This document shows positions 26,060-35,068 of a stretch of 64,000 nt of DNA, in pieces (within the stretch, counting starts at the first letter, position 1; the number at the start of each line of letters is the position of its first letter). This DNA comes from Bacteroidetes bacterium ADurb.Bin008 (GTDB lineage: Bacteria > Bacteroidota > Bacteroidia > Bacteroidales > Tenuifilaceae): positions 87,315-151,314 of the forward strand of contig MWFE01000013.1 in the NCBI GenBank assembly GCA_002071445.1, read 5' to 3'. A program made the translations under genes and the position numbers. The notes under the pieces were generated by a model. The model saw only the letters and a list, made by a program, of their open reading frames with translations. It did no database searches and was not told where the DNA came from.

Positions 26060-27577
26060 ATGAAATTGAAATACAGTCATTTAATTTTGCTAATGGCAGG
26101 GGTAGCAGGGCTATCATCATGCAAAATGTTCGGTGGTAAATCAGGAGAATCGTCAACTACCGGTTGGAGGTACAACGACCCTAACTATGGTGGATTCGAA
26201 GTTGTCATGGACTACACTCCCAAAACCGGTCCGGGATTGGTTTTTGTCGAAGGCGGTACTTTTATCATGGGGAGAGTTGAGCAAGACGTCATGTACGACT
26301 GGAACTCGACGCCACGAAGGGTAACGGTTGCATCATTTTACATGGATGAAACCGAAGTGAAAAACGTTGACTACCGAGAGTACCTATTCTGGTTACGGAG
26401 AGTTTACGTGGCATACCCTCAGGTTTATAAAAATGCACTCCCTGATACGTTGGTATGGCGTAGCCCAATGGGATTCAACGATCCTTATGTAACCAACTAC
26501 TTTAGGCATCCTGCCTACAACGACCATCCTGTTGTTGGAGTTAGCTGGCTGAAGGCAAGCGATTATTGTCTCTGGCGTAGCGATAGGGTAAATGAAATGC
26601 TATTAGTGAAGGGTGGATGGATTAATCTGGATTTACAGCAAAAAGACCACGAAAACTTTAATACGGATGCCTATCTTCTCGGCAAATACGAAGCTTCTGT
26701 AAGGAACACCAAGCCCAGCTTGAAACCCGGTGAAGAGCAGGGACGCCAAATTTCTTTCGAAGACGGCATACTCCTTCCAAAATACCGCCTACCCACCGAA
26801 GCAGAATGGGAATTTGCTGCATCGGGTTTGATTGGCAATACATACGATGAGCGAATAGTTGAAAGAAGGATTTACCCCTGGAACGGTCATAACGTCCGCA
26901 ACAGCAGTTCCAGGAACAGAGGCGAAATTATGGCCAACTTCGTTAGAGGAAGGGGCGACTACATGGGCGTTGCAGGAAACCTGAATGACAAAGAGTTGAT
27001 TCCAGGCCCGGTAAAATCATACTGGCCCAATGATTTTGGGTTATACTGTATGGCAGGCAACGTTAGTGAGTGGGTTCTGGACGTTTACCGTCCGCTAACT
27101 TTCCAGGATATGGACGAGTTTAGGCCTTTCCGCGGTAATGTGTTTCAAGAGTTAGACCTAAATCCTGACGGATCGGTTAAAAACGTGGACAGTCTCGGAA
27201 GAATTCGCTACAGGGATGTTACACCGGAGAATGCCGCTAACCGCCGAAATTACAACAAGGCATACTACATCAACCACTTGGATGGCGACGTGGCATCCAG
27301 CATTTTGGATTGGGAAGATGTTGAAGGTTTTGGCAGCACATCTGACAAGATGTACTATCAGGGACAAACCACAAGGCAGGATAGACCCAATGATGGGATG
27401 ACTACACTGATCAACGACAGGGTTCGTGTTTACAAAGGCGGCTCATGGAAGGATCGTGCATACTGGCTTAGCCCGGGAACCCGTAGATTCCTTGACGAAG
27501 CCTCGTCGCAAAGCGATCTTGGATTCCGCTGCGCTATGGAAGCCGTTGGTTCACAAACAGCTGGTAAAAGAAGATAG
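26060..27577 (+). CDS. gldJ: Gliding motility/T9SS lipoprotein GldJ
   Basis: A 505-residue outer-membrane lipoprotein (signal ending GLSSC) with an FGE-sulfatase/SUMF1 fold. Seen: TGWRYNDPNYGGFEV after the lipid anchor, GLVFVEGGTFIMGRVEQDVMYDWN, FYMDETEVKNVDYREYLFW, RLPTEAEWEFAA, GLYCMAGNVSEWVLDVYRP and RVYKGGSWKDRAYWLSPGTRR. The TGW...GGF opening and direct linkage to murF point to GldJ, which stabilises GldK and supports T9SS function, rather than GldK itself. The catalytic cysteine pair of true formylglycine enzymes is not evident. It ends in a strong terminator. Confidence 0.88.
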   Translation: MKLKYSHLILLMAGVAGLSSCKMFGGKSGESSTTGWRYNDPNYGGFEVVMDYTPKTGPGLVFVEGGTFIMGRVEQDVMYDWNSTPRRVTVASFYMDETEVKNVDYREYLFWLRRVYVAYPQVYKNALPDTLVWRSPMGFNDPYVTNYFRHPAYNDHPVVGVSWLKASDYCLWRSDRVNEMLLVKGGWINLDLQQKDHENFNTDAYLLGKYEASVRNTKPSLKPGEEQGRQISFEDGILLPKYRLPTEAEWEFAASGLIGNTYDERIVERRIYPWNGHNVRNSSSRNRGEIMANFVRGRGDYMGVAGNLNDKELIPGPVKSYWPNDFGLYCMAGNVSEWVLDVYRPLTFQDMDEFRPFRGNVFQELDLNPDGSVKNVDSLGRIRYRDVTPENAANRRNYNKAYYINHLDGDVASSILDWEDVEGFGSTSDKMYYQGQTTRQDRPNDGMTTLINDRVRVYKGGSWKDRAYWLSPGTRRFLDEASSQSDLGFRCAMEAVGSQTAGKRR

Positions 27578-27595
27578 ATTCATCATAAATGCATT

Positions 27596-27632
27596 AAGAC
27601 CTCATTACTAACATAATGAGGTCTTTTTTTTT
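27596..27632 (+). terminator. Terminator of gldJ
   Basis: AAGACCTCATTA (27596-27607) pairs perfectly with TAATGAGGTCTT (27614-27625) around CTAACA, and the T-run 27624-27632 follows. It overlaps the first possible ATG of the murF frame (27616), showing that murF starts later. Confidence 0.93.
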
Positions 27633-27654
27633 CAATGACGAACTTTTTGATACA

Positions 27655-28953
27655 ATGAATCCCATTGAAATTATTTACCCCCTTATTGAAAGCAAACATA
27701 CAATCTCAACCGATAGCCGGTTGGTAAAGGAAGGCGATTTATTTTTTGCTCTTAAAGGAGGAAATTTTGACGGGAACAAGTTCGCTTTAAATGCCATTGA
27801 AAAGGGTGCTTTCATGGCAATTGTAGATGATCCCTCCATTGTATCAAGTGCCAAAATTCTTTTGGTTGAAAACGTTCTACAATTTTTACAGGAGTTGGCG
27901 TCTTATCACAGGTCAAAACTTGGCATTCCCATTATTGCACTTACCGGAAGCAATGGTAAAACCACCACTAAAGAACTTACTGCCAGAGTTTTGAGCATAA
28001 AGTACAATACCTATGCTACACAGGGCAATCTAAATAATCACATCGGAGTGCCACTAACCATCCTCTCAATCCCTTTGGATGCTGAAATGGCCGTTGTTGA
28101 AATGGGGGCCAACCACGAGGGTGAGATTGGCATGCTATGCCAAATTGCAAGCCCAACGCATGGGATTATCACTAACATAGGTAAAGCACACCTCGAGGGC
28201 TTCGGTTCATATGAAGGGGTAAAAAGGGCAAAAGGCGAACTCTTCTACTTTCTTTCAAGAAATGGCGGTAGTGTGTTTTACGATATTGACAATAACGTAT
28301 TAACAGAACTGCTTTCATCTTTCCCGTTAGGGGATAGGTCAATTCCCTATGGACGATCTATTAACCATGTGGCCGGCATTACATCGAAAAACGGCAGATT
28401 GACCTTCAACCTTTCTTTCCATGACAGTAATGCCATCGAAGTCAATACCCAACTGGCCGGAGAGTATAACATTGAGAATATTCTGGCCGCTTTATGCATA
28501 GGAGTTCATTTCGGGGTTGATAGGGAAAAGGCCATCCATAGTATCGAAAGTTACACACCATCCAATAGCCGGTCGCAAATAGTAAGTACCAAAACGAATA
28601 CTCTTCTGGTGGATGCTTACAACGCTAATCCCAGCAGCATGAAAAGTGCTCTTGAAAACTTTTCGCAAATTCCTCATGCACTGCCCAAGGTAGCCATACT
28701 GGGCGAAATGCTTGAATTAGGGAAATATTCAGAAGAGGAACATGGTAGAATTACTGCTATGGCAGAGCAGATGGGTTTTGAGCAATTAGTTTTTATTGGA
28801 GAAAAGTTCATGGCAAATCAGACCAACCACTTATGGTTCATTTCAGCAGATGATTTCATGAAATATATAAAGCACAATCCATTAATCAATAAGTTCATTT
28901 TTATAAAGGGGTCGAGGGGTGTGAAACTCGACACCATTGTTGGTTCTTTATAA
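27655..28953 (+). CDS. murF: UDP-MurNAc-tripeptide:D-Ala-D-Ala ligase MurF
   Basis: Adds D-Ala-D-Ala to UDP-MurNAc-tripeptide in peptidoglycan precursor synthesis. Starting at 27655 (MNPIEIIYPL) it has 432 residues, normal for MurF. Seen: STDSR and LFFALKGGNFDGNKF (UDP-binding domain), the ATP loop TGSNGKTTTKE (97-107), VEMGANHEGEI, GKAHLEGFGS, and DAYNANPSSM of the C-terminal domain. The 39-bp longer frame begins inside the gldJ terminator and is rejected. murF next to gldJ is conserved in this phylum. The terminator implies its promoter lies within the spacer or that read-through occurs. Confidence 0.97.
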   Translation: MNPIEIIYPLIESKHTISTDSRLVKEGDLFFALKGGNFDGNKFALNAIEKGAFMAIVDDPSIVSSAKILLVENVLQFLQELASYHRSKLGIPIIALTGSNGKTTTKELTARVLSIKYNTYATQGNLNNHIGVPLTILSIPLDAEMAVVEMGANHEGEIGMLCQIASPTHGIITNIGKAHLEGFGSYEGVKRAKGELFYFLSRNGGSVFYDIDNNVLTELLSSFPLGDRSIPYGRSINHVAGITSKNGRLTFNLSFHDSNAIEVNTQLAGEYNIENILAALCIGVHFGVDREKAIHSIESYTPSNSRSQIVSTKTNTLLVDAYNANPSSMKSALENFSQIPHALPKVAILGEMLELGKYSEEEHGRITAMAEQMGFEQLVFIGEKFMANQTNHLWFISADDFMKYIKHNPLINKFIFIKGSRGVKLDTIVGSL

Positions 28954-28977
28954 TAGATTCTGGTTGTACAATCATAC

Positions 28978-29003
28978 AAAAAAGAGGCCCACATGGGACC
29001 TCT
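28978..29003 (-). terminator. Terminator of the acyl-CoA synthetase gene
   Basis: AGAGGCCC (28983-28990) pairs with GGG-A-CCTCT (28995-29003, one bulged A) around ACAT; on the minus strand the stem is followed by six T (28983-28978). It lies 39 bp past the stop of the minus-strand gene. Confidence 0.85.
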
Positions 29004-29041
29004 CTAAATGAAAATAAGATTGACGTTCTTCTCTTCCGTTT

Positions 29042-30733
29042 TTAATTGGCAGTGTAAAAATATCTTTTAATCTTGTGAGTAGGTGTTTTCTCAAAGGGTT
29101 CAACCTGTTCAATCACAAGGTGAAGCCTGGAAAAGGTGGCCACCCTTGAGTTGACATACTCCTGGATTTCCTTCATTATTTCCAGAATCCGTTCATCAAT
29201 CATCTGCTGGATAGTGAGCGCCGTTTCCTTCAACATGGCGTACTTTGCCTGTAACTCCTCACGATTCAGCTGAACCTTGGCAATCAACTTACCACGCATT
29301 TCATAAACCATGGATTCGAGCACCATGGCATGGGTATTGATCACATCCTCAATATCCTCGGGATAGATATTCTCACCGCTTGGGCCCACTATCATATTTT
29401 TCAGCCTGCCTTTCAACTCAATAAAGCCATTGGGATGTAGAATACCCAAATCACCGCTCTTCAGCCACCCATCTTCAGTAAGCACCTTTTTAGTTGCCTG
29501 TTCATCATTGTAGTAACCCGACATAATATTGGCACCTCTCACCCATACTTCCCCCTCTCCCGTGTCGGAATTGGGCTCATGTATTTTAACTTCCTGCCCC
29601 GGAATCGAAAAGCCCGCACAACGGAACTTAACCAATGATGGGGCACATCCCGAAATAAGTGGGGAAGCCTCGGTCATGCCGTAGCCAATGGCATATGGGA
29701 AGCCCCCTTCAAACAGGAATCGCTCTACATCGTACGATAACTTCGAACCACCAATCCCGAAGAAATGCAACTTTCCGCCAAAAGTTTTGTGCAGTTTGTG
29801 GGCAGCCACTTTGTGTAGCAATTTCCTAAAAAAGGGTTTCTGATAAAGCTTCGCTTTCAATTTCGACGATGTTAGCTGGGGCAATATTTTCGCTTTGAAT
29901 ATCTTTTCGATTATCAAAGGTACAACCAGCATCATGGTTGGTTTTATCAACTGAAGCGCAGGAATGATTACCGCTGCAGTAGGTGGTTTTTGTAAATAGT
30001 AAACCGATGCGCCTCTCATTAAGGGCATGATAAAGCCAATGGTACACTCATAGGTGTGCGAAAGGGGTAAAAGGCTAACCAGCCTATCGTTTGAGTTGAT
30101 TTCCTGTATTTGGAAAGTGGAAAGACAGTTCGAAATTATATTTTTATGGGTTAGCATCACCCCTTTAGGATTACCGGTTGTTCCCGAGGTATAAAGTATG
30201 GCCAACAGATCTTCCTCCATGGGTTCAGGATAGTTGAAACCTGAAAACTCAATGTTGGCTATGGGCTCAGGTAAGGTATAGTCAACCGATAATGATTCAG
30301 CACTTTCACCGGGCATGACAACTTGAAAGTTGTTTAGTAGAATCACATCAGGAGAGCCAATCCTGCCGATATTTTCAATCTTTGGGTATAACTTTGACGA
30401 AACGAAAATGGACTTAGCTCCACTATGCTCTATAATTCGTTGAACTTCAACTACCGAAAAATCGGGTAAAATGGGTACTACCACCGCGCCAATACAGGCA
30501 ATGGCAAAATAGGCAATGCCCCAGTTGGGGCTGTTTTCGCCAAGTAAAGCAACCCTGTCGCCCTTCTCAATACCCAACGAGATCAATAATCCCGAGGTGT
30601 TGGTAATATGAATCGAAAGGTCGTTGTAGGTTATCGGCTTTTCACCTACAAAGGATAATGAGGGCAGATCGGCATACTGTACGCGCGAACGATTCAGTAT
30701 GTCTTTTAGAGTTAAACTACTGTATGTTACCAT
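29042..30733 (-). CDS. Long-chain fatty-acid-CoA ligase (AMP-binding)
   Basis: A 563-residue ANL-superfamily enzyme that activates fatty acids via an acyl-adenylate to acyl-CoA. Seen: the P-loop YTSGTTGNPKGVMLTHKN, GYGMTEASPL, LKSGDLG and the hinge GRLKNMIVGPSGENIYPEDIE; the C-terminal catalytic lysine region (TPTHKIKRY) is present. The GENIYPEDIE variant is typical of long-chain FadD-like members. It stands alone with its own terminator; a TATATTTG box at 30792-30785 is a likely promoter. Confidence 0.92.
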   Translation of the reverse strand: MVTYSSLTLKDILNRSRVQYADLPSLSFVGEKPITYNDLSIHITNTSGLLISLGIEKGDRVALLGENSPNWGIAYFAIACIGAVVVPILPDFSVVEVQRIIEHSGAKSIFVSSKLYPKIENIGRIGSPDVILLNNFQVVMPGESAESLSVDYTLPEPIANIEFSGFNYPEPMEEDLLAILYTSGTTGNPKGVMLTHKNIISNCLSTFQIQEINSNDRLVSLLPLSHTYECTIGFIMPLMRGASVYYLQKPPTAAVIIPALQLIKPTMMLVVPLIIEKIFKAKILPQLTSSKLKAKLYQKPFFRKLLHKVAAHKLHKTFGGKLHFFGIGGSKLSYDVERFLFEGGFPYAIGYGMTEASPLISGCAPSLVKFRCAGFSIPGQEVKIHEPNSDTGEGEVWVRGANIMSGYYNDEQATKKVLTEDGWLKSGDLGILHPNGFIELKGRLKNMIVGPSGENIYPEDIEDVINTHAMVLESMVYEMRGKLIAKVQLNREELQAKYAMLKETALTIQQMIDERILEIMKEIQEYVNSRVATFSRLHLVIEQVEPFEKTPTHKIKRYFYTAN

Positions 30734-31049
30734 GTAATCAGCGTTGGTTTGTATTTAACCAATAGTCCCATTGGTGTAAGGGCGCAAATATACGTACAAA
30801 TTTCCATACTGATTCTCTTTTAATCAAATGTATTTACTAATGCTGTAAGACGTTAATTATTAGACAGATGTGATACAATGAACCTCCATTGAACTATTCC
30901 AATGGCAGGGATTGCCAATGCTTTTTTTGAGTATTATAATTCTTGCTAAAAATGCATATATCAACCTTACAATCATCGAGTTGAATAAAAGGAAAGCGTT
31001 TTTTCCAAGCGATTAATGACCTAAAATGGAAATTCAAAAAGGGTATTGA
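30734..31049. other. 316-bp intergenic region
   Basis: It holds the candidate -7 box (30792-30785, minus) of the acyl-CoA synthetase gene and, on the plus strand, an imperfect hairpin AATGGCA...TGCCAAT followed by seven T (about 30900-30928). No plus-strand gene precedes that hairpin, so its meaning is unclear. No ORF or RNA family seen. Confidence 0.5.
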
Positions 31050-32513
31050 TTACGAATGAAGCACCCGCCTGTTCCGATTGCTAACTGCAAGCAAACCCAT
31101 AAAGGTAAAGAAACCATTTACCATCAAGAGTTCAAAACCAAACCTATAGCCGTTGAATATTTCTTGAGAATACTTCGACAGGAAATAGCAGATGATGGGC
31201 GAAAGAATTGCTATAAGCGGGACCCACTTGTCTTTCACATCCAATTTAGTGAATAGTCCGAATGCGTACAGTCCAAGCAACGGCCCATAGGTGTATCCTG
31301 CCACGGTAAAAATAGAATTGATAACGCTTTGGTCGTTTACCGCTCTAAAAACCATGATAACCAGTGCGCTAAGTACCGAGAATGCAATGTGAACCCGACG
31401 GCGTACCGTTTTTTGCTCATCCTCGCTCCTCCCCTTTAGGTTAAGAATATCTACAGTAAACGAAGTGGTTAGAGCAGTCAGCGCCGAATCGGCGCTTGAA
31501 TATGCAGCCGCAATGATGCCGATAATGAATAGTACGCTAACCACCTTGGGGAGATAGCCCTGCGTGGCGATTATGGGAAACAGGTCATCGCTCTGGGCAG
31601 GAATGGCTATTCCGTTTCTATGCGCAAAAACGAACAGCAATACGCCAAGGGAAAGGAAAATAAGGTTAACCGGCAGGAAGGCAAATCCGTACCAATACAT
31701 GTTTTTTTTGGCATCGCCAAGGTTCCGACAGCTCAGGTTCTTTTGCATCATATCCTGGTCCAGCCCTGTCATCACGATGGTAATGAACACCCCGCTAAAG
31801 AACTGTTTCACAAAGTGTCTCTTATCGTTCCAATCATCGAAAAACCAGGTACGGCTATACTCGCTATCGCGAATGGTTTGAACCATCTGGGCGAACGACA
31901 GGTCCATTTGCTTGGCGATAAAGATAATACAAAGGATTACCGTTGCCAACATAACTGCTGTTTGCAACGTATCGGTCCAAATTATTGTCTTGATGCCTCC
32001 TCTGTTGGTATAAATCCAAATCAGTACAATAGTAATCACTACTGTTACCCAGAATGGAACATGCCATGCATTGAAAACATTGACTTGCAGCACGGCAGCC
32101 ACTAAATAAAGCCGGAACGAAGAACCCACAAGCCTTGAAATCAGGAAGAATACCGATCCGGTTTTATAGCTGAAAAACCCAAAACGACCATCGAGATAGG
32201 TGTAAATAGATGTTAGGTTTAGCCTGTAATACAATGGCAACAGAACATTGGCAATCACATAATAGCCTAACAGGTAGCCCAGCACAAGTTGCAGGTATGA
32301 GAATTGACTGGCACCCACCATGCCCGGAACGGAGATAAATGTTACCCCCGAAAGCGAGGCTCCCAGCATGCCAAAGGCCACTATATACCAGGGCGAACGC
32401 CGATTGCCCAAGAAAAAAGCCTCATTGTTGGCATTACGGCCCGTATAGGCACCAATGGCTATCAGCACACCGAAGTATAAAACGATGATAAGAATCACCC
32501 AAATAGGCTCCAT
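31050..32513 (-). CDS. Sodium:solute symporter (SSS family)
   Basis: A 487-residue membrane protein with about 13 helices and the SSS signature regions: FFLGNRRSPWYIVAFGMLGASLSGVTFISVPG at the start, GGIKTIIWTDTLQTAVML in the middle and IIAAAYSSADSALTALTTSF (Na2-site helix 8). It imports a small organic solute with Na+; the substrate cannot be deduced. The gene stands alone between divergent recR and the acyl-CoA synthetase gene. Confidence 0.93.
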   Translation of the reverse strand: MEPIWVILIIVLYFGVLIAIGAYTGRNANNEAFFLGNRRSPWYIVAFGMLGASLSGVTFISVPGMVGASQFSYLQLVLGYLLGYYVIANVLLPLYYRLNLTSIYTYLDGRFGFFSYKTGSVFFLISRLVGSSFRLYLVAAVLQVNVFNAWHVPFWVTVVITIVLIWIYTNRGGIKTIIWTDTLQTAVMLATVILCIIFIAKQMDLSFAQMVQTIRDSEYSRTWFFDDWNDKRHFVKQFFSGVFITIVMTGLDQDMMQKNLSCRNLGDAKKNMYWYGFAFLPVNLIFLSLGVLLFVFAHRNGIAIPAQSDDLFPIIATQGYLPKVVSVLFIIGIIAAAYSSADSALTALTTSFTVDILNLKGRSEDEQKTVRRRVHIAFSVLSALVIMVFRAVNDQSVINSIFTVAGYTYGPLLGLYAFGLFTKLDVKDKWVPLIAILSPIICYFLSKYSQEIFNGYRFGFELLMVNGFFTFMGLLAVSNRNRRVLHS

Positions 32514-32685
32514 GCGAAAATTCTTTCATATCCCCGGGCAAGTTCCAATGCTATTAATTATTAGTGAAACCTGCTCCGAAAATAACCGTGCAATGCTATG
32601 GAAAAAAGGTGAAATAAAAAATTTTTTCTTTCAACCGCTTTTGGTTGATAATTTGTAGATTTGCAGTAGTTCGTAAAAGAGTATT

Positions 32686-33312
32686 ATGCACATCCATAAC
32701 TACCCTTCGAAACTTCTTGAGAATGCGGTTGATGAATTTGCCAAGTTACCCGGCATTGGCAGGAAAACAGCCCTGCGGCTTGTGCTGCATCTCCTTAAAC
32801 AGCCCACGAACGAAGTAGAATCGTTCTCCGATGCCTTGAAAGAGCTCAAGCAGAATGTAAAATACTGTAAGGAGTGTATGAACATTTCCGACACGGAGAT
32901 TTGTAGCATTTGTGCCAATCCTCGCAGGGATTCGTCCCTCCTTTGCATAGTTGAGAACATTAAAGATGTAATGTCCTTGGAATCAACCAATCAGTACAAT
33001 GGGCTCTATTTCGTTTTGGGTGGCTTAATCAATCCTATGAATGGGATCGGCCCGGCTGATTTGAACATCGAGGGTTTGATAAACAAAATTGCCCAGGGTT
33101 CCGTTAAAGAGGTTATAATGGCCTTAAGTGCCACCATGGAAGGCGACACAACCATTTTTTATCTGTACAAGAAGATTAAAAATTTCGATATTGAGATAAC
33201 AGCTATAGCAAGGGGAGTCGCCATTGGCGATGATTTGGAGTACACTGATGAGATAACCCTTGGACGGGCACTACTGAACAGGACTAAACTTGAAGCTTCG
33301 TTTGCTACATAA
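32686..33312 (+). CDS. recR: Recombination protein RecR
   Basis: Loads RecA at gaps as part of RecFOR. It has 208 residues. Seen: helix-hairpin-helix [20 protein letters not shown], the zinc finger [17 protein letters not shown] (four Cys), and the TOPRIM segment [17 protein letters not shown], with the C-terminal [11 protein letters not shown]alker-like part. All family elements are present. A TAGATTTG -7 box lies at 32656-32663. Confidence 0.97.
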   Translation: MHIHNYPSKLLENAVDEFAKLPGIGRKTALRLVLHLLKQPTNEVESFSDALKELKQNVKYCKECMNISDTEICSICANPRRDSSLLCIVENIKDVMSLESTNQYNGLYFVLGGLINPMNGIGPADLNIEGLINKIAQGSVKEVIMALSATMEGDTTIFYLYKKIKNFDIEITAIARGVAIGDDLEYTDEITLGRALLNRTKLEASFAT

Positions 33313-33348
33313 TAAGAATTATGCTATATTTCGAACATATTGGCTAAC

Positions 33349-34074
33349 ATGAGAACGCTAACCATATACCTCATTATCTTTGCTCTATATTTGCCTTGCA
33401 TATCGGTTGCTCAATCGGATGGGCTTATCGCTTCGGGTTATCAGAACCTTGAGTCGAAGAATTTTTCGGCTGCCGTCAACGATTTTTCCATGGCTTTGAA
33501 AGAAAATCCACGGGATACAGCTGCCCTTAGCGGCATCATCAGGGCGCATACCCTAACCGAAAATTTTAAAGAAGCTCAACGCTATATCGATTTAGCCCTG
33601 AAGGATTACCCCAGTAGCGCTGAGTTCCACATGCGTCGTGGGATTCTGAACAACTTAAAGGGTCAACCACGTAAGGCCATTGCCGATTTTGACAAGGCGC
33701 TTGAACTGGCATCGGGCCCAATTGCTGTTTCAATCCATATCAACAGGGGGGCTGCCCATCTGAAGGACGAAAATTTTTCAAGCGCCATGGACGATTTTAC
33801 GGAGGCATTGGATATTAACCCCAGGAGCACATCTGCCCTGAACTACAGGGCATTCATCAGTTACAGAATGGGAAATTTTGATGACGCCATACAGGATTAC
33901 AATAAATCGCTGGATTTGGACCCCGAGAACGCTATGGGCTACTACAACAGGGGTATGGCACACCTTCGTTCGGGGAATAAGCCCAAGGCCTGCGCCGATT
34001 TCCATGCATCGTGCAGCCGCGGAAACATGAATGCCTGCAAAATGATTAAAGCTGAGTGTGGCGGGGGTAAGTAG
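33349..34074 (+). CDS. Secreted tetratricopeptide-repeat protein
   Basis: A 241-residue exported protein. Start set at the ATG at 33349 (MRTLTIYLIIFALYL), which opens a signal peptide ending SVAQ; the track of the frame also allows a TTG three codons earlier. About six TPR units follow (for example AAVNDFSMALKENPRDTAALSG, AIADFDKALELASGP, AMDDFTEALDINPRSTSALNYRA trimmed here to its key pattern A..DF..AL...P). The C-terminus has three clustered cysteines (ADFHASCSRGNMNACKMIKAEC). Probably a periplasmic protein-protein scaffold. Confidence 0.88.
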   Translation: MRTLTIYLIIFALYLPCISVAQSDGLIASGYQNLESKNFSAAVNDFSMALKENPRDTAALSGIIRAHTLTENFKEAQRYIDLALKDYPSSAEFHMRRGILNNLKGQPRKAIADFDKALELASGPIAVSIHINRGAAHLKDENFSSAMDDFTEALDINPRSTSALNYRAFISYRMGNFDDAIQDYNKSLDLDPENAMGYYNRGMAHLRSGNKPKACADFHASCSRGNMNACKMIKAECGGGK

Positions 34075-34213
34075 CCAAACTGCAAGTGCTTTTTTATCTA
34101 TTTGTTGTTTCCTTTTTCTTTATAAAGGTTATCTATTGGCTCAAGAACGAGGATTTGTTGTTTAAAGCCACTATTTTTACATCTTCAAACCCTCAACTAA
34201 TCCTAAACCAACG

Positions 34214-34399
34214 ATGAGAAACAACAAAATACTCGGAATCACTATTGCAGCCCTTGGATTAGCATTACTACTTTTTTCCATTTTCCTTGATGACATAGGC
34301 ATTGGCCGAACTCCCGGATTTGGCTTGGGGCAAATTGCCGGGACTATTGTGGGAGCAGCCTTAAATATTTACGGACTCTTCAGAATGAGAAAAAATTAA
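34214..34399 (+). CDS. Small two-helix membrane protein
   Basis: A 61-residue protein: helix 1 KILGITIAALGLALLLFSIF, a short loop with DDIGIGRTPGFGLGQ, helix 2 IAGTIVGAALNIYGLF, and a basic tail RMRKN. A purine-rich leader precedes its ATG. Family unrecognised; function unknown. It converges on the rml terminator. Confidence 0.6.
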   Translation: MRNNKILGITIAALGLALLLFSIFLDDIGIGRTPGFGLGQIAGTIVGAALNIYGLFRMRKN

Positions 34400-34422
34400 C
34401 CTGTCTGTTTTACCACTTTGCC

Positions 34423-34457
34423 AAAAAAGAAAAAGCACCTATCCATTGGAAGGTGCT
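34423..34457 (-). terminator. Terminator of the polysaccharide operon (after rmlC)
   Basis: On the minus strand AGCACCT (34457-34451) pairs with AGGTGCT (34440-34434), extended by TCC/GGA, followed by TTTTCTTTTTT. It lies 30 bp after the rmlC stop and marks the 3' end of the minus-strand polysaccharide locus. Confidence 0.88.
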
Positions 34458-34486
34458 GATTTAGTTGTATAATAGTCGGTATCCTT

Positions 34487-35035
34487 TTAGAACTTCACAT
34501 CTGTATCCCGAAGTAATGGCAAACTTGTATCCTTGGTAGAAAGGATAATATCTTCTTCCTCAATACCCCAGTTGATGTTCAACTGCGGGTCATTCCACAT
34601 GATACCCGTATCGTACTCAGGGGCATAAAGATTATCCACTTTGTAGATTATCACTGCGTTTTGGCTTAGCACGACAAACCCATGTGCAAACCCCCGCGGA
34701 ATGAAAAGTTGCTTCTTGTTTTCACCTGAAAGATTGACCGCCACATACTTACCAAACGTTGGCGATGCCTGTCGCAAATCCACCGCCACATCAAACACCT
34801 CTCCCTCGGCGCATCTGACAAGTTTTGCCTGAGCAAACGGGGGCTTTTGAAAATGCAACCCCCTTAGCACGCCATAGCTCGACTTCGATTCGTTATCCTG
34901 CACAAAGGTTATGGGTCCCACCTTCTCTTCAAACTCTTTCTGGTTGTACGATTCGAAAAAGTATCCCCTGGAATCGCCAAAAACTTTGGGTTCGATGATA
35001 AATACCCCATCGATGAATGTTTTGTTAAAAACCAT
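34487..35035 (-). CDS. rmlC: dTDP-4-dehydrorhamnose 3,5-epimerase
   Basis: Cupin enzyme converting dTDP-4-keto-6-deoxyglucose to dTDP-4-keto-L-rhamnose. The ATG at 35035 (MVFNKTFIDG) gives 182 residues, the normal length; the four upstream codons start with TTG. Seen: IEPKVFGDSRGYFFESYNQ, RGLHFQKPP with the catalytic His, FIPRGFAHGF and APEYDTGIMWNDP. It is the last gene of the ugd-rmlA-rmlB-rmlC run. No rmlD reductase is in the window, so the last step to dTDP-L-rhamnose must be encoded elsewhere or not occur. Confidence 0.96.
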   Translation of the reverse strand: MVFNKTFIDGVFIIEPKVFGDSRGYFFESYNQKEFEEKVGPITFVQDNESKSSYGVLRGLHFQKPPFAQAKLVRCAEGEVFDVAVDLRQASPTFGKYVAVNLSGENKKQLFIPRGFAHGFVVLSQNAVIIYKVDNLYAPEYDTGIMWNDPQLNINWGIEEEDIILSTKDTSLPLLRDTDVKF

Positions 35036-35068
35036 ATGCTTAATCAATAAAACCTTGCCTATTTGATA

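Noticed and set aside
27616..27654. Longer murF N-terminus from the ATG at 27616
   Set aside because: That ATG lies in the stem of the gldJ terminator; the start at 27655 gives the standard MurF length and opening.
30895..30930. Plus-strand hairpin with T-run as a terminator
   Set aside because: No plus-strand gene or promoter precedes it within 160 bp and the stem has a mismatch; listed only as content of the spacer.
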